Notes: generated by a model not told the origin, from the letters alone. Shown: positions 1-8,627, counted from the first letter of the stretch. The stretch: 64,000 nt of DNA from an uncultured Oscillospiraceae bacterium (GCA_959601025.1 CAUGOD010000001.1:109085-173084), one strand, 5' to 3'. Made by a program: numbers and translations.

Positions 1-1
1 C

Positions 2-364
2 GTGATGACCATCGGCATCATCTGGGGCGGGCTGTTCTGTATCTTTGGGCTGAAACGGTATCAAAAGACCCTGAACAGGGTTTCACAGAAGGATAACCGT
101 TGGGGAACCATCCTGTTCAACGCGATGTTCGTCGGCATGGTGTGCGCTTTCATCGGTGCCGGTTTCGCGGATACCCGCTCCGGCGATTTCACCAGCCTGA
201 TCGTGATTGCGGTGTCGGCGCTGTTTATGGCACTGTTCACCTGGCTGACCGAGAAAAAGGGGCAGAAGTGGCTGGAGAGCTTTTCCCTTTCCTTCAGCAT
301 GATCCTGGGGATGGCGTCGGCCATCCTGTACCAGTCGGTCATTCTGCCCGCGATAGGAGGCTGA
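2..364 (+). CDS. DUF5058-like integral membrane protein, C-terminal part (5' cut by window edge)
   Basis: The reading frame is open to the left edge, so only the C-terminal 120 residues are visible. They hold about four hydrophobic helices with a charged loop (LKRYQKTLNR) and a WLTEKKGQKW loop. This resembles the C-terminal half of DUF5058 membrane proteins, whose biochemical role is not established. The stop lies 4 bp before the next start, and a GGAGG at about 356-360 inside its end serves the next gene. The pair is followed by an M20 peptidase, which suggests one three-gene operon, perhaps a transporter for a peptide-like substrate (inference). The family name is a moderate-confidence recognition; an integral membrane protein is certain. 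Confidence 0.6.
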   Translation: MMTIGIIWGGLFCIFGLKRYQKTLNRVSQKDNRWGTILFNAMFVGMVCAFIGAGFADTRSGDFTSLIVIAVSALFMALFTWLTEKKGQKWLESFSLSFSMILGMASAILYQSVILPAIGG

Positions 365-368
365 GCAT

Positions 369-1049
369 ATGGCGAAGAATGCAATGAATAAAAAACAGCG
401 GGATTTTGACGACCAGATGCACTGGTACGGACGGATATGGACCGGGATCGCGATCTGCATGATGCTGCTGGTGCCGCTTTTTGCGGCGCTGTATTTCCAG
501 GCGTCCCCCAGCCTGAAGGGCCTGCTGGCGGGGGCGGCGGGCATCTGCATCATCTACCTGCCCTCCAGTATCGTCGAGGTAATTACATACGCTCCCATGC
601 TCGGCACCGGGGCGACCTATCTCGCGTTTGTCACCGGCAACCTCACCAACCTGAAAATCCCCTGCTGCATGAACGCTCGGGAGATCGTCGGAACCGAGTA
701 CGGCACCAAGGAAAACGAGATCATCTCCACCCTGTCGGTGGCGGCGTCGGCGCTGGTGACCTGTGTGATCCTGATTATCGGTGTGGTTCTGTTGGTTCCG
801 CTGACCCCGATTCTGCAAAACGAGAGCCTGCAGCCGGCTTTCAACTGCGTGGTGCCCGCCCTGTTCGGCGCGCTGGGATATAAATATTTCTCCAAAACGC
901 CGCTGGTGGCGGTCGCGCCCTTTGTGTCGATGACCGTGCTCTGCCTGCTGGCGCCGTCCGCCGCCAATCAGGTGGCGATCCTGGTGCCGATTTCGGCGGT
1001 GATTTCCATCGCGGTGGCCCGGCTGCTGTATAAAAAGAATAAGATTTAG
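369..1049 (+). CDS. Integral membrane protein, partner of the DUF5058-like protein
   Basis: The 226-residue protein has a short polar N-terminus and roughly six transmembrane segments (about residues 27-45, 50-70, 77-95, 120-145, 155-172 and 185-215) and ends in a basic YKKNKI tail. I do not recognise a catalytic motif. It starts 4 bp after the preceding membrane gene, with an AGGAGG ribosome site 8-9 bp upstream, and is followed 11 bp later by an M20 peptidase. The tight spacing suggests it forms a two-component membrane complex with its upstream neighbour, possibly feeding a substrate to the peptidase. That role is inferred from position only. Confidence 0.7.
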   Translation: MAKNAMNKKQRDFDDQMHWYGRIWTGIAICMMLLVPLFAALYFQASPSLKGLLAGAAGICIIYLPSSIVEVITYAPMLGTGATYLAFVTGNLTNLKIPCCMNAREIVGTEYGTKENEIISTLSVAASALVTCVILIIGVVLLVPLTPILQNESLQPAFNCVVPALFGALGYKYFSKTPLVAVAPFVSMTVLCLLAPSAANQVAILVPISAVISIAVARLLYKKNKI

Positions 1050-1060
1050 GAGGGATCGGT

Positions 1061-2512
1061 ATGCCGGTCGTAGGAATTGTTTTGCTCTGCCTGTTGGGGC
1101 TGCTTGTCCTTCTGCTTCTGATCGCCTGCGTCCATGCGGTTCTGATCGGGAAGAAACCCTCGTCGGCCGCGGCCCCGGTAGAAGCGCAGACGAGGGAGAG
1201 GGCGGATGCTTATGCCGGAGCGCTCTCCCGCCTGATCCAGTGTGAGACGGTGAATCCCAAGGGGGAGGACACGTCGGCCAAATTCGTCCGAATGCGGGAG
1301 ACGCTTGCGGAGCTGTTTCCCCGCGTCCACGCGGAGCTGGAGCAGACCCTGATCGGGGATGCGCTGCTGCTGAAATGGAAGGGGAAGGATCCCTCCCGCG
1401 GCGCGGTGGCGCTGCTCGCCCATTCGGATGTGGTGGAGGCGACCGGCGAGTGGAAGCATCCGCCTTTTGGAGGAGAGATCGCGGACGGCTGCGTCTGGGG
1501 CAGGGGCGCGATGGATAACAAGGGTTCCCTCTGCGCCCTGTTTTCGGCGGTGGAGGAGCTGCTGGAGGAGGGCTTCGTCCCGCCCTGCGACGTGTATATC
1601 GCCAGCTCCAACAACGAGGAGACAATGGGAGACGGCGCGCCGAATACGGTGGAGTATCTGAAAAAGCAGGGGATAAAGCTTGACCTTGTGATCGACGAGG
1701 GAGGAGCGGTCATCAACGCGCCGATGCCCGGCCTCAGCGGGAATTTCGCCATGATCGGCATTATGGAAAAGGGCTACGCCGACGTGCGTTTCACCGCCAA
1801 ATCGAACGGCGGGCATTCCAGCACCCCGCCGAAGGGCACCCCGCTGGTCCGGCTGGCCGCCTTTGTTCATGATGTGGAGACCCATTCCCCCTTTAAAAAG
1901 AAATTCACTCCGCCGGTGCGGACCATGTTCCGGGAGCTGGCGCCGTCGATGCGTTTCCCCTTTCGGCTGCTGTTCGGAAACCTGTGGCTGTTCGCCCCGC
2001 TGCTGAAATTGGTGATGCCGATGGTGAGCGGGCAGGCGGGCGCCCTGCTGAAAACCACCTGCGCCTTCACCATGGCGCAGGGGAGCGGCGCGCCCAATGT
2101 CATCCCGGAATCGGCCAGCGTGACCGCCAACCTGCGGTTCATGCTGCATCAGGCGCGGGACGCATCGCTGGCCGCGCTGAAAAAGCGGGCGGAGAAGTAC
2201 GGTCTGGAGATGGAGGTGCTGTATTCCTCCGACTGTTCCCCGCTGACCGATGTGGGCAGCGAGCGTTTCCGTTTTGTCCGCCGCTGTATAGAGGAGGTCT
2301 TCCCCGAAGCGCCGACCGCCCCCTATGTGATGCTTGGCGGCACCGATTCGCGGCACTACAACACGATCTGCCCCTGTGTGGTACGGTTCGGGCCGACCGT
2401 CCTGACGCCGCAGCAGCTCGCCGCCATGCACGGACGGGATGAGAACCTCGGCGTGGAGGCCCTCGCCCGGGCGGTCGGGTTTTACCGCCGGGTGCTGACG
2501 CAGTACCGGTAA
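1061..2512 (+). CDS. M20-family metallopeptidase with N-terminal membrane anchor
   Basis: A 483-residue zinc peptidase/deacylase of the M20 clan. Residues 3-29 form a transmembrane anchor, unusual for cytosolic M20 enzymes. The metal site is readable: His121 in LAHSDVV, the bridging Asp152 in GRGAMDNKG, the catalytic Glu186-Glu187 pair in SSNNEETMG, and a C-terminal His in AAMHGRDEN. A lid/dimerisation domain lies between roughly residues 230 and 350. The closest family pattern is the carboxypeptidase S / ArgE / DapE group, so hydrolysis of a dipeptide or N-acyl amino acid is likely; the substrate cannot be read. It is the last gene of the operon before a terminator at 2545-2582. Confidence 0.88.
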   Translation: MPVVGIVLLCLLGLLVLLLLIACVHAVLIGKKPSSAAAPVEAQTRERADAYAGALSRLIQCETVNPKGEDTSAKFVRMRETLAELFPRVHAELEQTLIGDALLLKWKGKDPSRGAVALLAHSDVVEATGEWKHPPFGGEIADGCVWGRGAMDNKGSLCALFSAVEELLEEGFVPPCDVYIASSNNEETMGDGAPNTVEYLKKQGIKLDLVIDEGGAVINAPMPGLSGNFAMIGIMEKGYADVRFTAKSNGGHSSTPPKGTPLVRLAAFVHDVETHSPFKKKFTPPVRTMFRELAPSMRFPFRLLFGNLWLFAPLLKLVMPMVSGQAGALLKTTCAFTMAQGSGAPNVIPESASVTANLRFMLHQARDASLAALKKRAEKYGLEMEVLYSSDCSPLTDVGSERFRFVRRCIEEVFPEAPTAPYVMLGGTDSRHYNTICPCVVRFGPTVLTPQQLAAMHGRDENLGVEALARAVGFYRRVLTQYR

Positions 2513-2544
2513 CACCGGCGGACGGATTGTTTTCTGTGATACAT

Positions 2545-2582
2545 AAAGAAAGGACGGCGCAAAGCGCCGTCCTTTCTTTTTC
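2545..2582. terminator. Bidirectional rho-independent terminator
   Basis: A near-perfect stem of about 16 bp (AAAGAAAGGACGGCGC / GCGCCGTCCTTTCTTT) with an AAA loop, flanked by A-rich and T-rich runs on both sides. It lies between the convergent M20 peptidase gene and the DUF3048 lipoprotein gene, so it can stop transcription from both. Confidence 0.92.
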
Positions 2583-2615
2583 GTACCATCAGCCTGTCTG
2601 CATACCCGCCAGCGC

Positions 2616-3746
2616 CTACTGAAGAATGGTTGCGCCGGCGTTTCCCTTGGTTACCAGGCAAATATAGGTTTTGCCGGGATTCACCGACAGGGCGCCGCCG
2701 TCCTCTTCGGTGAAGGACAGGCTGCCGGCGGTCCGTTTCCACTGGATGTTCCGGCTGGTCCCCTTGGTGAGGAGCACGCCGCTGCCCGCGTTCAGACGGA
2801 AATTGATGTGCGCGTCGTCCTCGTTGTATTTTTCGTCGTACATAATGATGACGTTGGTTGCGGTGAGCTGGGCGCCGTCCATCATAACGTGAGGCTCCAT
2901 GTTATCCAGTTTGCCGTTCATTTTCTTGTACAGCCCGGTCCCCTCGTCGTACAGGAAGCAGACCCGCTGCGCGCCGGAGAAGGAAAGCTGCGCCTTGCTG
3001 CCCGGCCCGTTCCCGGCCTTGGGAGAGTCAAACGTGAAGGGGGAAGGGTTGCCGGTGCTGGCTGCATAGCCCTTGGACTGAATGAAGGCCTGGATTTTCT
3101 CCCCGCTGGAAACCAGGCTGTGCTCCTGTCCCCGTTGGGACTGCAGTCCCTTATCCCGCCAGCCGGCCTGCGCGGCGTTGGAAAGGAAATTCACATCGTC
3201 CAGCCCGAATTTCTGGATGTTGGCCAGCCCCAGCGTGCTCCCGCCCGCATGACAGTAAACCGCGCCGAGGGATTGCGCGACCGTCACGAAAGGGCTTCGC
3301 GCGCTGCGTATCGGCCCAAGCATAGCGGGGATGCGGGAGGAACCGGCGAATACCGCCATGATCCGGGTGATGCCGCCCTCGGTTTCCGCCTCCAGGAACA
3401 GGTCGGCCTTGTCCAGCCCGTACTGCGGCCGGGCGGTATAGCTGTTTTCCACCATAACGGCAACTGGTCGGGTGGAGGAACCGGGAGTAATATCGGCCAC
3501 GCCGGTCAGGGGGTTGACATTTGCTGCGGGCGCTTCGGTTCCGGATGTGGTATTGCCCGCTGTTGTCCCAGCGGCGCTTTCTCCGGCGGAGGCGCCGCTG
3601 CTGGACGAGGAATCCCCCCGCCCCAGCGTGTTTCCGCCGCAGGCGGACAGCGAGAGCAGGCAGGCTGCGCCAAGCAGTGCCGCCAGCGCCCGGGCGGCGA
3701 CGGAGGAGGGATACGAACGATGCGCGGAATGTGCGGTATGTTTCAT
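2616..3746 (-). CDS. DUF3048 (YerB-like) lipoprotein
   Basis: A 376-residue exported protein. The N-terminus has a basic stretch, a hydrophobic core and a lipobox ending LSAC at about residue 35, followed by a Ser/Ala/Gly-rich linker to about residue 80. The rest matches the DUF3048 pattern: NPLTGVADI, RPVAVMVENS, ARPQYGLDKAD and LGPIRSARSPFV in the first domain and a smaller C-terminal domain after about residue 250. The molecular function of the YerB family is not established; membrane anchoring outside the cytoplasm is clear. It is monocistronic on the minus strand, convergent with the M20 gene, with a promoter at 3845-3873. An AAAGGA lies about 11 bp before the start. Confidence 0.88.
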   Translation of the reverse strand: MKHTAHSAHRSYPSSVAARALAALLGAACLLSLSACGGNTLGRGDSSSSSGASAGESAAGTTAGNTTSGTEAPAANVNPLTGVADITPGSSTRPVAVMVENSYTARPQYGLDKADLFLEAETEGGITRIMAVFAGSSRIPAMLGPIRSARSPFVTVAQSLGAVYCHAGGSTLGLANIQKFGLDDVNFLSNAAQAGWRDKGLQSQRGQEHSLVSSGEKIQAFIQSKGYAASTGNPSPFTFDSPKAGNGPGSKAQLSFSGAQRVCFLYDEGTGLYKKMNGKLDNMEPHVMMDGAQLTATNVIIMYDEKYNEDDAHINFRLNAGSGVLLTKGTSRNIQWKRTAGSLSFTEEDGGALSVNPGKTYICLVTKGNAGATILQ

Positions 3747-3844
3747 GGAATAACCAGTCCTTTCAACGGCCTTCGGAAAACAGGACGATGTTTTCCGGAA
3801 AAAAGAGACTTCCCTGTTGCTGATAATACGGCAAAGCCGGATTC

Positions 3845-3873
3845 ATTATAGCGCATTTCCATCCGAAATACAA
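3845..3873 (-). promoter_or_regulatory. Sigma-A type promoter for the DUF3048 gene
   Basis: On the minus strand, -35 TTGTAT (3868-3873) and -10 TATAAT (3845-3850) are separated by 17 bp, about 100 bp ahead of the start codon. Confidence 0.7.
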
Positions 3874-4007
3874 TCCACCGTCAAAAGAAGAAAAAGATTG
3901 TCAAAAAAACAATAAAAATTTGATCGAAAGCCCGTTCGCCAATTTCTCTTTTTATACTTTATAAAACAGGCGATACCGGAACCAAAAATCGGGATAATTC
4001 TGTGGCG

Positions 4008-4035
4008 TTGACACGACATATACAGTCGTTATAAT
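4008..4035 (+). promoter_or_regulatory. Consensus sigma-A promoter for the secreted protein gene
   Basis: A perfect TTGACA (4008-4013) and perfect TATAAT (4030-4035) are separated by 16 bp. The predicted transcript begins near 4042 and carries a leader of about 150 nt containing the GTATAGG repeats. Confidence 0.8.
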
Positions 4036-4105
4036 TAAATTAAAAAGATATAATTCCTTGTTTTTAGGAATCATATACACTGCCAAATGGGCCGGGAATA
4101 GTTTG

Positions 4106-4132
4106 GTATAGGCGGGGTATAGGCGGTATAGG
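4106..4132 (+). repeat. Three tandem GTATAGG motifs in the leader
   Basis: GTATAGG occurs at 4106-4112, 4117-4123 and 4126-4132, the copies being linked by CGGG or CGG. It is a short direct repeat downstream of the consensus promoter and about 65 bp ahead of the start codon. It could be an operator, an RNA-binding site, or a slippage product. Confidence 0.6.
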
Positions 4133-4195
4133 TTAAAAAACAGGGAAAATAAGTCTGGCTCAACAAAATTTTATATAATTTGGGAGGTATTCGTT

Positions 4196-5833
4196 TTGAA
4201 AGGAAAGCTCCACCGCTGTCTGGCAGCAGTTCTGGCAATCGTCTTTATGACCTGCGCCGTTCCCCCCGGGTCCGTATTGGCCGGGGAAACGGAACCATCC
4301 AGCGCCTTCACGGATGACTGCGCTGCCCTGAACAAGACCACTTCGCATTCAGACAACCTTCAGGTATTCCCCAACCACCCGGAGTCCGGGCTGTCAGTCA
4401 TCAGCAAAACCGACCATGAGGAAGGCTGGGTGCGGTACGCTCCGCAGGGAATGATCGCCACCGCGCTGGAGCTGAGCTTCCAGGCGGCGACCGGCTTTTT
4501 CAGTTTAACCGGCAGCGTCCGGGTTGAAGTAAAGACCGCCGATAACGGCGAATACACCGCAGTGACGCTCACCCAGACCGGCGCCCAGACGCTGAACGAG
4601 ACCTTCCAGAAGGTGACGGCGACCGCCGTTTTGCCGGCCGATGTGATCGACGTGCGGATCACCTTGATCGGTATCAACTGGACTGTGATGCTGGACCAGG
4701 TGACACTCGTGCTGGACGTCAATTCCCGCATCGCCTTTTACCGGAATCTGATCCAGCAGGAATCGGCGTGGCTTCTCACCCTGCAGCTGGAAAACGGCGC
4801 AATCGGGATGACCAACGACACCAATCAGCGGAAGATCAATCCCTATTTCGCGGAAATCACCTGCCTGGCCTTACTGGAAAGCGGGAGCGTCTATGCGCCG
4901 CAGGTAAAGGACTATATGGACTGGCACTTCGCCCATCTGAACACGGCGGTCACCGACCGCAACGGGGTGGATGGAACGATTTACGACTATATCATTACCG
5001 CCGGCGCGAACAACACCGTCGTGTCGGAGACGGTGTCCACCAATGGCCAGGGCGTGGAGCAATACGATTCCACCGACTCCTATGCCGCGCTGTTCCTCTC
5101 GGTGCTGTGGCGGTATTATGAGGAGACGGGGGACGCCGCCTATCTGACCGCCCACGCATCGGAGATCGGGCGGATCACGGGGGCGATCTTCGCCACCATG
5201 TACGACGGCCTGACCAATGCCACGCCGGACTATGCCGTGCAGTATCTGATGGATAACGCCGAGGTGTACGAGGGCTTGGGCAGTGCGGCGGCAATCTATG
5301 AGCAGGTACTGATCCCCTATTACGCGGCGGGAACGGAGGAGCGAAGCGCCGCCGAATCCAAACTCAGCCAGATCACAACCGGCCGCAGCCAGCTCGCCGC
5401 CAAGGTGGAATCCGTACTGTGGAAGGAATCCGGTGGGTATTATGTCAGCTATTGTACCTCTTCGCTTTACCCGGCGGCCTTCAGCTGGAACACCTTTTAT
5501 GCCGACTCGACCTGCCAGGCCTTTGCGATCACCTGCGGACTGATCCCGGCGGACGGCAACCGGGCCAAACGGATATGGAACAATTTCAATTCCCACTGGT
5601 CCACCGGGCAGAGCGGCCACAACTGGGAAGACCTGGACATCCCGGATGTCTTTTACTGGGGCGTTCTGCCCTACGCGGCCGCGCTGGTCGGCGACGTCGG
5701 ACGGGTGAACGACTATATGGACGCTTATGCGGCGGGACCGGGCGCGACGCACGCGTATCCGCTGTATAACGCCGACTGCGCGCAGGTGGTGCGGGCGGCG
5801 CATGCCATGCTGAGATATTACAACGCCGGTTAA
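4196..5833 (+). CDS. Secreted protein: N-terminal beta-rich domain plus alpha/alpha-toroid (six-hairpin glycosidase-like) domain
   Basis: The 545-residue protein starts with TTG, 9 bp after GGGAGG. Residues 1-29 form a signal peptide with a cleavage site near VLAGE; no lipobox or sortase motif follows, so the protein is probably released. Residues 30 to 175 look like a beta-sandwich carbohydrate-binding domain. Residues 180-545 are helical, with aromatic and acidic motifs (ENGAIGM, DYMDWHF, YDSTDSYAALFL, YYVSY, NWEDLDIPDVFYWG, DCAQVVRAAHAMLRYYNAG) typical of an alpha/alpha toroid as in glycoside hydrolases or polysaccharide lyases. I cannot assign a family or substrate. It is monocistronic, with its own strong promoter. 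Confidence 0.75.
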   Translation: MKGKLHRCLAAVLAIVFMTCAVPPGSVLAGETEPSSAFTDDCAALNKTTSHSDNLQVFPNHPESGLSVISKTDHEEGWVRYAPQGMIATALELSFQAATGFFSLTGSVRVEVKTADNGEYTAVTLTQTGAQTLNETFQKVTATAVLPADVIDVRITLIGINWTVMLDQVTLVLDVNSRIAFYRNLIQQESAWLLTLQLENGAIGMTNDTNQRKINPYFAEITCLALLESGSVYAPQVKDYMDWHFAHLNTAVTDRNGVDGTIYDYIITAGANNTVVSETVSTNGQGVEQYDSTDSYAALFLSVLWRYYEETGDAAYLTAHASEIGRITGAIFATMYDGLTNATPDYAVQYLMDNAEVYEGLGSAAAIYEQVLIPYYAAGTEERSAAESKLSQITTGRSQLAAKVESVLWKESGGYYVSYCTSSLYPAAFSWNTFYADSTCQAFAITCGLIPADGNRAKRIWNNFNSHWSTGQSGHNWEDLDIPDVFYWGVLPYAAALVGDVGRVNDYMDAYAAGPGATHAYPLYNADCAQVVRAAHAMLRYYNAG

Positions 5834-5971
5834 CCCATTTGTCCGGCGTATTCACCCCGTTTTTTCAGAGGAGCCCCGTTCCCCTTTCGTCCGGGCGGTC
5901 TCCTCAGCTTAAGACAGCCTGCCGCTGTTTGTACACGTACAGCGGCGGCTTCGATTTCTTTCCAAACGCTC

Positions 5972-6000
5972 TTGACATCCGGGAATAAGCGCGGTAATAT
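5972..6000 (+). promoter_or_regulatory. Promoter of the FMN-riboswitch transcript
   Basis: TTGACA (5972-5977) and TAATAT (5995-6000) are separated by 17 bp, about 50 bp before the aptamer. Confidence 0.75.
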
Positions 6001-6048
6001 AAGAGACGTTCCGGCAGAGATTGCCTGCCGGGCAAAATAGAACAGGTT

Positions 6049-6204
6049 GTCTTCGGGGCGGGGTGCGATTCCCCACCGGCGGTGAGGGAGCAAAGGCTTC
6101 TGCAGCCCGCGAACCCGGCGTGATGCAGCCGCCGGGCCGATTTGGTGAGATTCCAAAGCCGACGGTATTCCGCAGCAGTGCGGTCAGTCCGGATGAAAGA
6201 AGAC
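6049..6204 (+). ncRNA. FMN riboswitch (RFN element)
   Basis: The conserved RFN blocks are readable in order: the P1 strand GTCTTC, then GGGGCGGGGTGCGATTCCCC, ACCGGCGGT, a variable arm, CCGATTTGGTGAGATTCC, AAAGCCGACGGT, CAGTCCGGATGAAAGAAGA, and the closing P1 strand GAAGAC. It binds flavin mononucleotide and, with the terminator at 6229-6272, should switch off the riboflavin transporter gene when FMN is abundant. Confidence 0.96.
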
Positions 6205-6228
6205 GTGCGCAGCAATGCGTATGTTTCG

Positions 6229-6272
6229 TCCCATGACGGGACGGCTTTCCGCCGTCCGCCATGGGACTTTTT
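6229..6272 (+). terminator. Expression-platform terminator of the FMN riboswitch
   Basis: GTCCCATG (6229-6236) pairs with CATGGGAC (6260-6267) around an inner GGGACGGC/GCCGTCC stem, followed by TTTTT. It lies between the aptamer and ribU. Confidence 0.88.
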
Positions 6273-6307
6273 GCGCCGCGAAACGCCGGAAAAGAGGATG
6301 GTTTTCC

Positions 6308-6865
6308 ATGAAAAAGTTCAATGTCGTCGCGCTCGCCCAGATGGGAATGCTGGCTGCTATTGCCGTGGTGCTGGTGGTATTGGTGCACTTTCCTATCATC
6401 CCCGCCGTCAGCTTTATCGAATACGATATGGCGGATGTGCCGGTGTTAATCGGCGCTCTGCTGTTTAGTACCCTGCCGGGGCTGTTGATTCTGCTGGTGG
6501 TCTCCCTGGTGCAGGCGTTTGTGCTGGGAGTGAACGGCTGGGTCGGTTTCGTTATGCATTTTGTCGCCTCCGGCGCCATGGTGGTGCTGGTGGGGGAGAT
6601 TTATCGCCGCAAGCCCGGCCTGCCGCGGATGGCGGTGGGGATGGCGCTCGGTTCCCTGGCCATGACGCTGGTGATGATTCCCATGAACCTGATTTTCACC
6701 GTTCATGCTTTCGGCGTTCCCCACGACGTGGTGATGGCCCTGATGCTGCCGGGTATCATCCCCATGAACCTGATCAAGTCGGCGGCGAACTGCATTTTGG
6801 CCGGGATTTTGTTCAAGGCGCTGAGTCCCTTCCTGAAGAAAAATCGCTACCTTACACAGGGATAA
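6308..6865 (+). CDS. ribU: Riboflavin ECF transporter substrate-binding subunit RibU
   Basis: A 185-residue S component of an energy-coupling factor transporter, with about six hydrophobic segments. Near the N-terminus it carries FIEYDMADVPVLIGAL, the riboflavin-site motif of RibU proteins. It captures riboflavin at the membrane and works with a shared EcfT/EcfA module encoded elsewhere. The ATG at 6308 was chosen over upstream in-frame starts because it follows the riboswitch terminator and an AGAGGA ribosome site. Control by the FMN riboswitch fixes the vitamin assignment. No further gene appears in the transcript before metK's own promoter. Confidence 0.94.
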   Translation: MKKFNVVALAQMGMLAAIAVVLVVLVHFPIIPAVSFIEYDMADVPVLIGALLFSTLPGLLILLVVSLVQAFVLGVNGWVGFVMHFVASGAMVVLVGEIYRRKPGLPRMAVGMALGSLAMTLVMIPMNLIFTVHAFGVPHDVVMALMLPGIIPMNLIKSAANCILAGILFKALSPFLKKNRYLTQG

Positions 6866-6916
6866 ACCGCCGGGTGTTCCTGCTTTTAGGTAAGTTAGGA
6901 AATTTTCTTGAAACGC

Positions 6917-6945
6917 TTGTCCTTTTGGCAAATCCATGATAAAAT
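6917..6945 (+). promoter_or_regulatory. Promoter of the SAM-riboswitch/metK transcript
   Basis: TTGTCC (6917-6922) and TAAAAT (6940-6945) are separated by 17 bp, just upstream of the S-box leader. Confidence 0.6.
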
Positions 6946-6972
6946 AAAAATTAATTCTTTAACTAAATAGTT

Positions 6973-7085
6973 CCTTATCAAGAGTGGCGGAGGGTACAGG
7001 CCCTGTGAAGCCCGGCAACCTGCCGAAGCCCGCGGAAGCGGGGGCAAGGTGCCAAATCCTGCGGCCAACCGGCCGGCAGATGAGG
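6973..7085 (+). ncRNA. SAM-I riboswitch (S box)
   Basis: P1 is formed by CCTTATC (from 6973) and GATGAGG (to 7085). Inside are the S-box blocks AAGAG, GGCGGAGGGT, GGCCCTGTGAAGCCCGGCAACC and AAGGTGCCAAATCCTGC. It binds S-adenosylmethionine and should terminate transcription through the hairpin at 7091-7121 when SAM is plentiful, giving feedback control of metK. Confidence 0.96.
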
Positions 7086-7090
7086 TGGTG

Positions 7091-7121
7091 ACGCGCCGTG
7101 CTGCCGCACGGCGCGTTTTTT
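7091..7121 (+). terminator. Expression-platform terminator of the SAM riboswitch
   Basis: ACGCGCCGTG pairs with CACGGCGCGT around CTGCCG and is followed by TTTTTT, about 50 bp before metK. Confidence 0.9.
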
Positions 7122-7173
7122 GCAGGAAACGGAGATCGTTTCCCGACCTGACAAACCCGAAAGGAGAACAACG

Positions 7174-8358
7174 ATGGAAAGACGCTTTTTTACATCGGAA
7201 TCGGTGACCGAGGGGCATCCCGACAAAGTATGCGACCAAATTTCGGACGCGGTGCTGGATGCGATCCTCGCACAGGATGAAAATGCGCATGTCGCCTGCG
7301 AAACCATTGCGACCACCGGCTTGGTGCTGGTGATGGGGGAGATATCCACCTCCTGCTATGTCGACATTCCCAAAATTGCCCGTCAGGTGATCCGGGAGAT
7401 CGGCTACGATAATGCGGAGCAGCGCTTTGACGGGGACACCTGCGCGGTGCTGACCGCAATCGACGAGCAGTCCCCCGATATCGCCATGGGGGTGAACGAA
7501 GCGCTGGAAATCCGTGGGAACGCCGGCGCCGATCTGGACCGTACTGGCGCGGGCGACCAGGGGATGATGTTTGGCTTCGCCTGCGACGAAACGCCCGAGC
7601 TGATGCCGCTGCCCATTTCCCTGGCCCACCAAATGGCCCGGCAGCTGGCTGAGCTGCGGAAGACCGGGGAGCTTCCCTATCTCCGCCCCGACGGGAAAAC
7701 CCAGGTTACGGTGGAGTACGACGGTCATACCCCGGTGCGGGTGGAGGCGGTGGTGGTCTCCACCCAGCACAGCGAGGCGGTCCCTCTCGAAACCATCCGG
7801 CAGGATGTGATCGAGCGGGTGATCCGGCCGGTCATTCCCGCGGCGCTGTTGGATGCGGACACCAAGATTTTCGTAAACCCCACCGGCCGTTTCGTGGTCG
7901 GCGGCCCGCAGGGGGACAGCGGTCTCACCGGACGGAAGATCATCGTGGACACCTACGGCGGCTATGCCCGGCATGGCGGCGGCGCGTTCTCCGGCAAGGA
8001 CCCGACCAAGGTCGACCGTTCCGCTACCTATATGGCGCGGTACGCCGCCAAAAACGTGGTTGCGGCCGGCTTGGCGAAGCGCTGCGAGGTTCAGCTCGCC
8101 TATGCGATCGGTGTGGCGCATCCCGTGTCGGTGCTGGTGGATACCAGCGGCACCGGTATCGTGCCGGATGACCGGCTTGCCGAAGCGCTGTCGGCGGTTT
8201 TCGACTTCCGCCCGGCTGCGATTATCCGGCAGTTAGACCTGCGCCGTCCGATCTATCGGCCGCTGGCTGCTTACGGCCACATCGGGCGGGAGGATCTCGG
8301 CGTGGCGTGGGAAAAAACCGACAAGGCCGCAGAGTTGAAGGCTTTTTTGGACCTTTAA
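7174..8358 (+). CDS. metK: S-adenosylmethionine synthetase
   Basis: A 394-residue MetK, the usual family length. It converts methionine and ATP to S-adenosylmethionine in the cytoplasm. Signature motifs are present: GHPDKVCDQISDAVLDA near the N-terminus (ATP/methionine contacts), GAGDQGMMFG near residue 120, the glycine-rich GGGAFSGKD loop, and DPTKVDRSATYMARY. The ATG at 7174 follows AAAGGAGAACAACG; an in-frame upstream ATG lies inside the terminator region and was rejected. The gene is monocistronic, under SAM-I riboswitch control, and followed by a terminator. Confidence 0.97.
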   Translation: MERRFFTSESVTEGHPDKVCDQISDAVLDAILAQDENAHVACETIATTGLVLVMGEISTSCYVDIPKIARQVIREIGYDNAEQRFDGDTCAVLTAIDEQSPDIAMGVNEALEIRGNAGADLDRTGAGDQGMMFGFACDETPELMPLPISLAHQMARQLAELRKTGELPYLRPDGKTQVTVEYDGHTPVRVEAVVVSTQHSEAVPLETIRQDVIERVIRPVIPAALLDADTKIFVNPTGRFVVGGPQGDSGLTGRKIIVDTYGGYARHGGGAFSGKDPTKVDRSATYMARYAAKNVVAAGLAKRCEVQLAYAIGVAHPVSVLVDTSGTGIVPDDRLAEALSAVFDFRPAAIIRQLDLRRPIYRPLAAYGHIGREDLGVAWEKTDKAAELKAFLDL

Positions 8359-8390
8359 AAGTATAAAATACAGAAAAATATACGGATTGT

Positions 8391-8420
8391 AAAACGCGGC
8401 GGGATTCCCGCCGCGTTTTA
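8391..8420 (+). terminator. Terminator after metK
   Basis: AAAACGCGGCGGG pairs with CCGCCGCGTTTTA around ATTC, ending in a short T run. Confidence 0.85.
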
Positions 8421-8627
8421 GATTATAAAAAATGTCGAAGGAAAGGAGAAAATCGATCAACTTTAAAGCTTGCCGCGGGGGAAAACGCCGGAGCATGGTG
8501 CCCGGTTCCCCACTCCGCGCAGCAAAACCCGCCGCGTTTTTATGGCTTTTTGGTTTTATATCTTTCCGCGTATCACCTTTTATGCCGCCTATATGCCTTA
8601 TCCGGCTGGATTGCCCGCCGCGCGGAT

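Larger units (their letters stand above)
3747..4195. other. Divergent intergenic region with two promoters and a tandem motif
   Basis: A 449 bp AT-rich gap between the DUF3048 gene (minus) and the secreted protein gene (plus). It contains a promoter for each and three copies of GTATAGG at 4106-4112, 4117-4123 and 4126-4132. No gene-sized frame with a ribosome site was seen. Confidence 0.7.
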
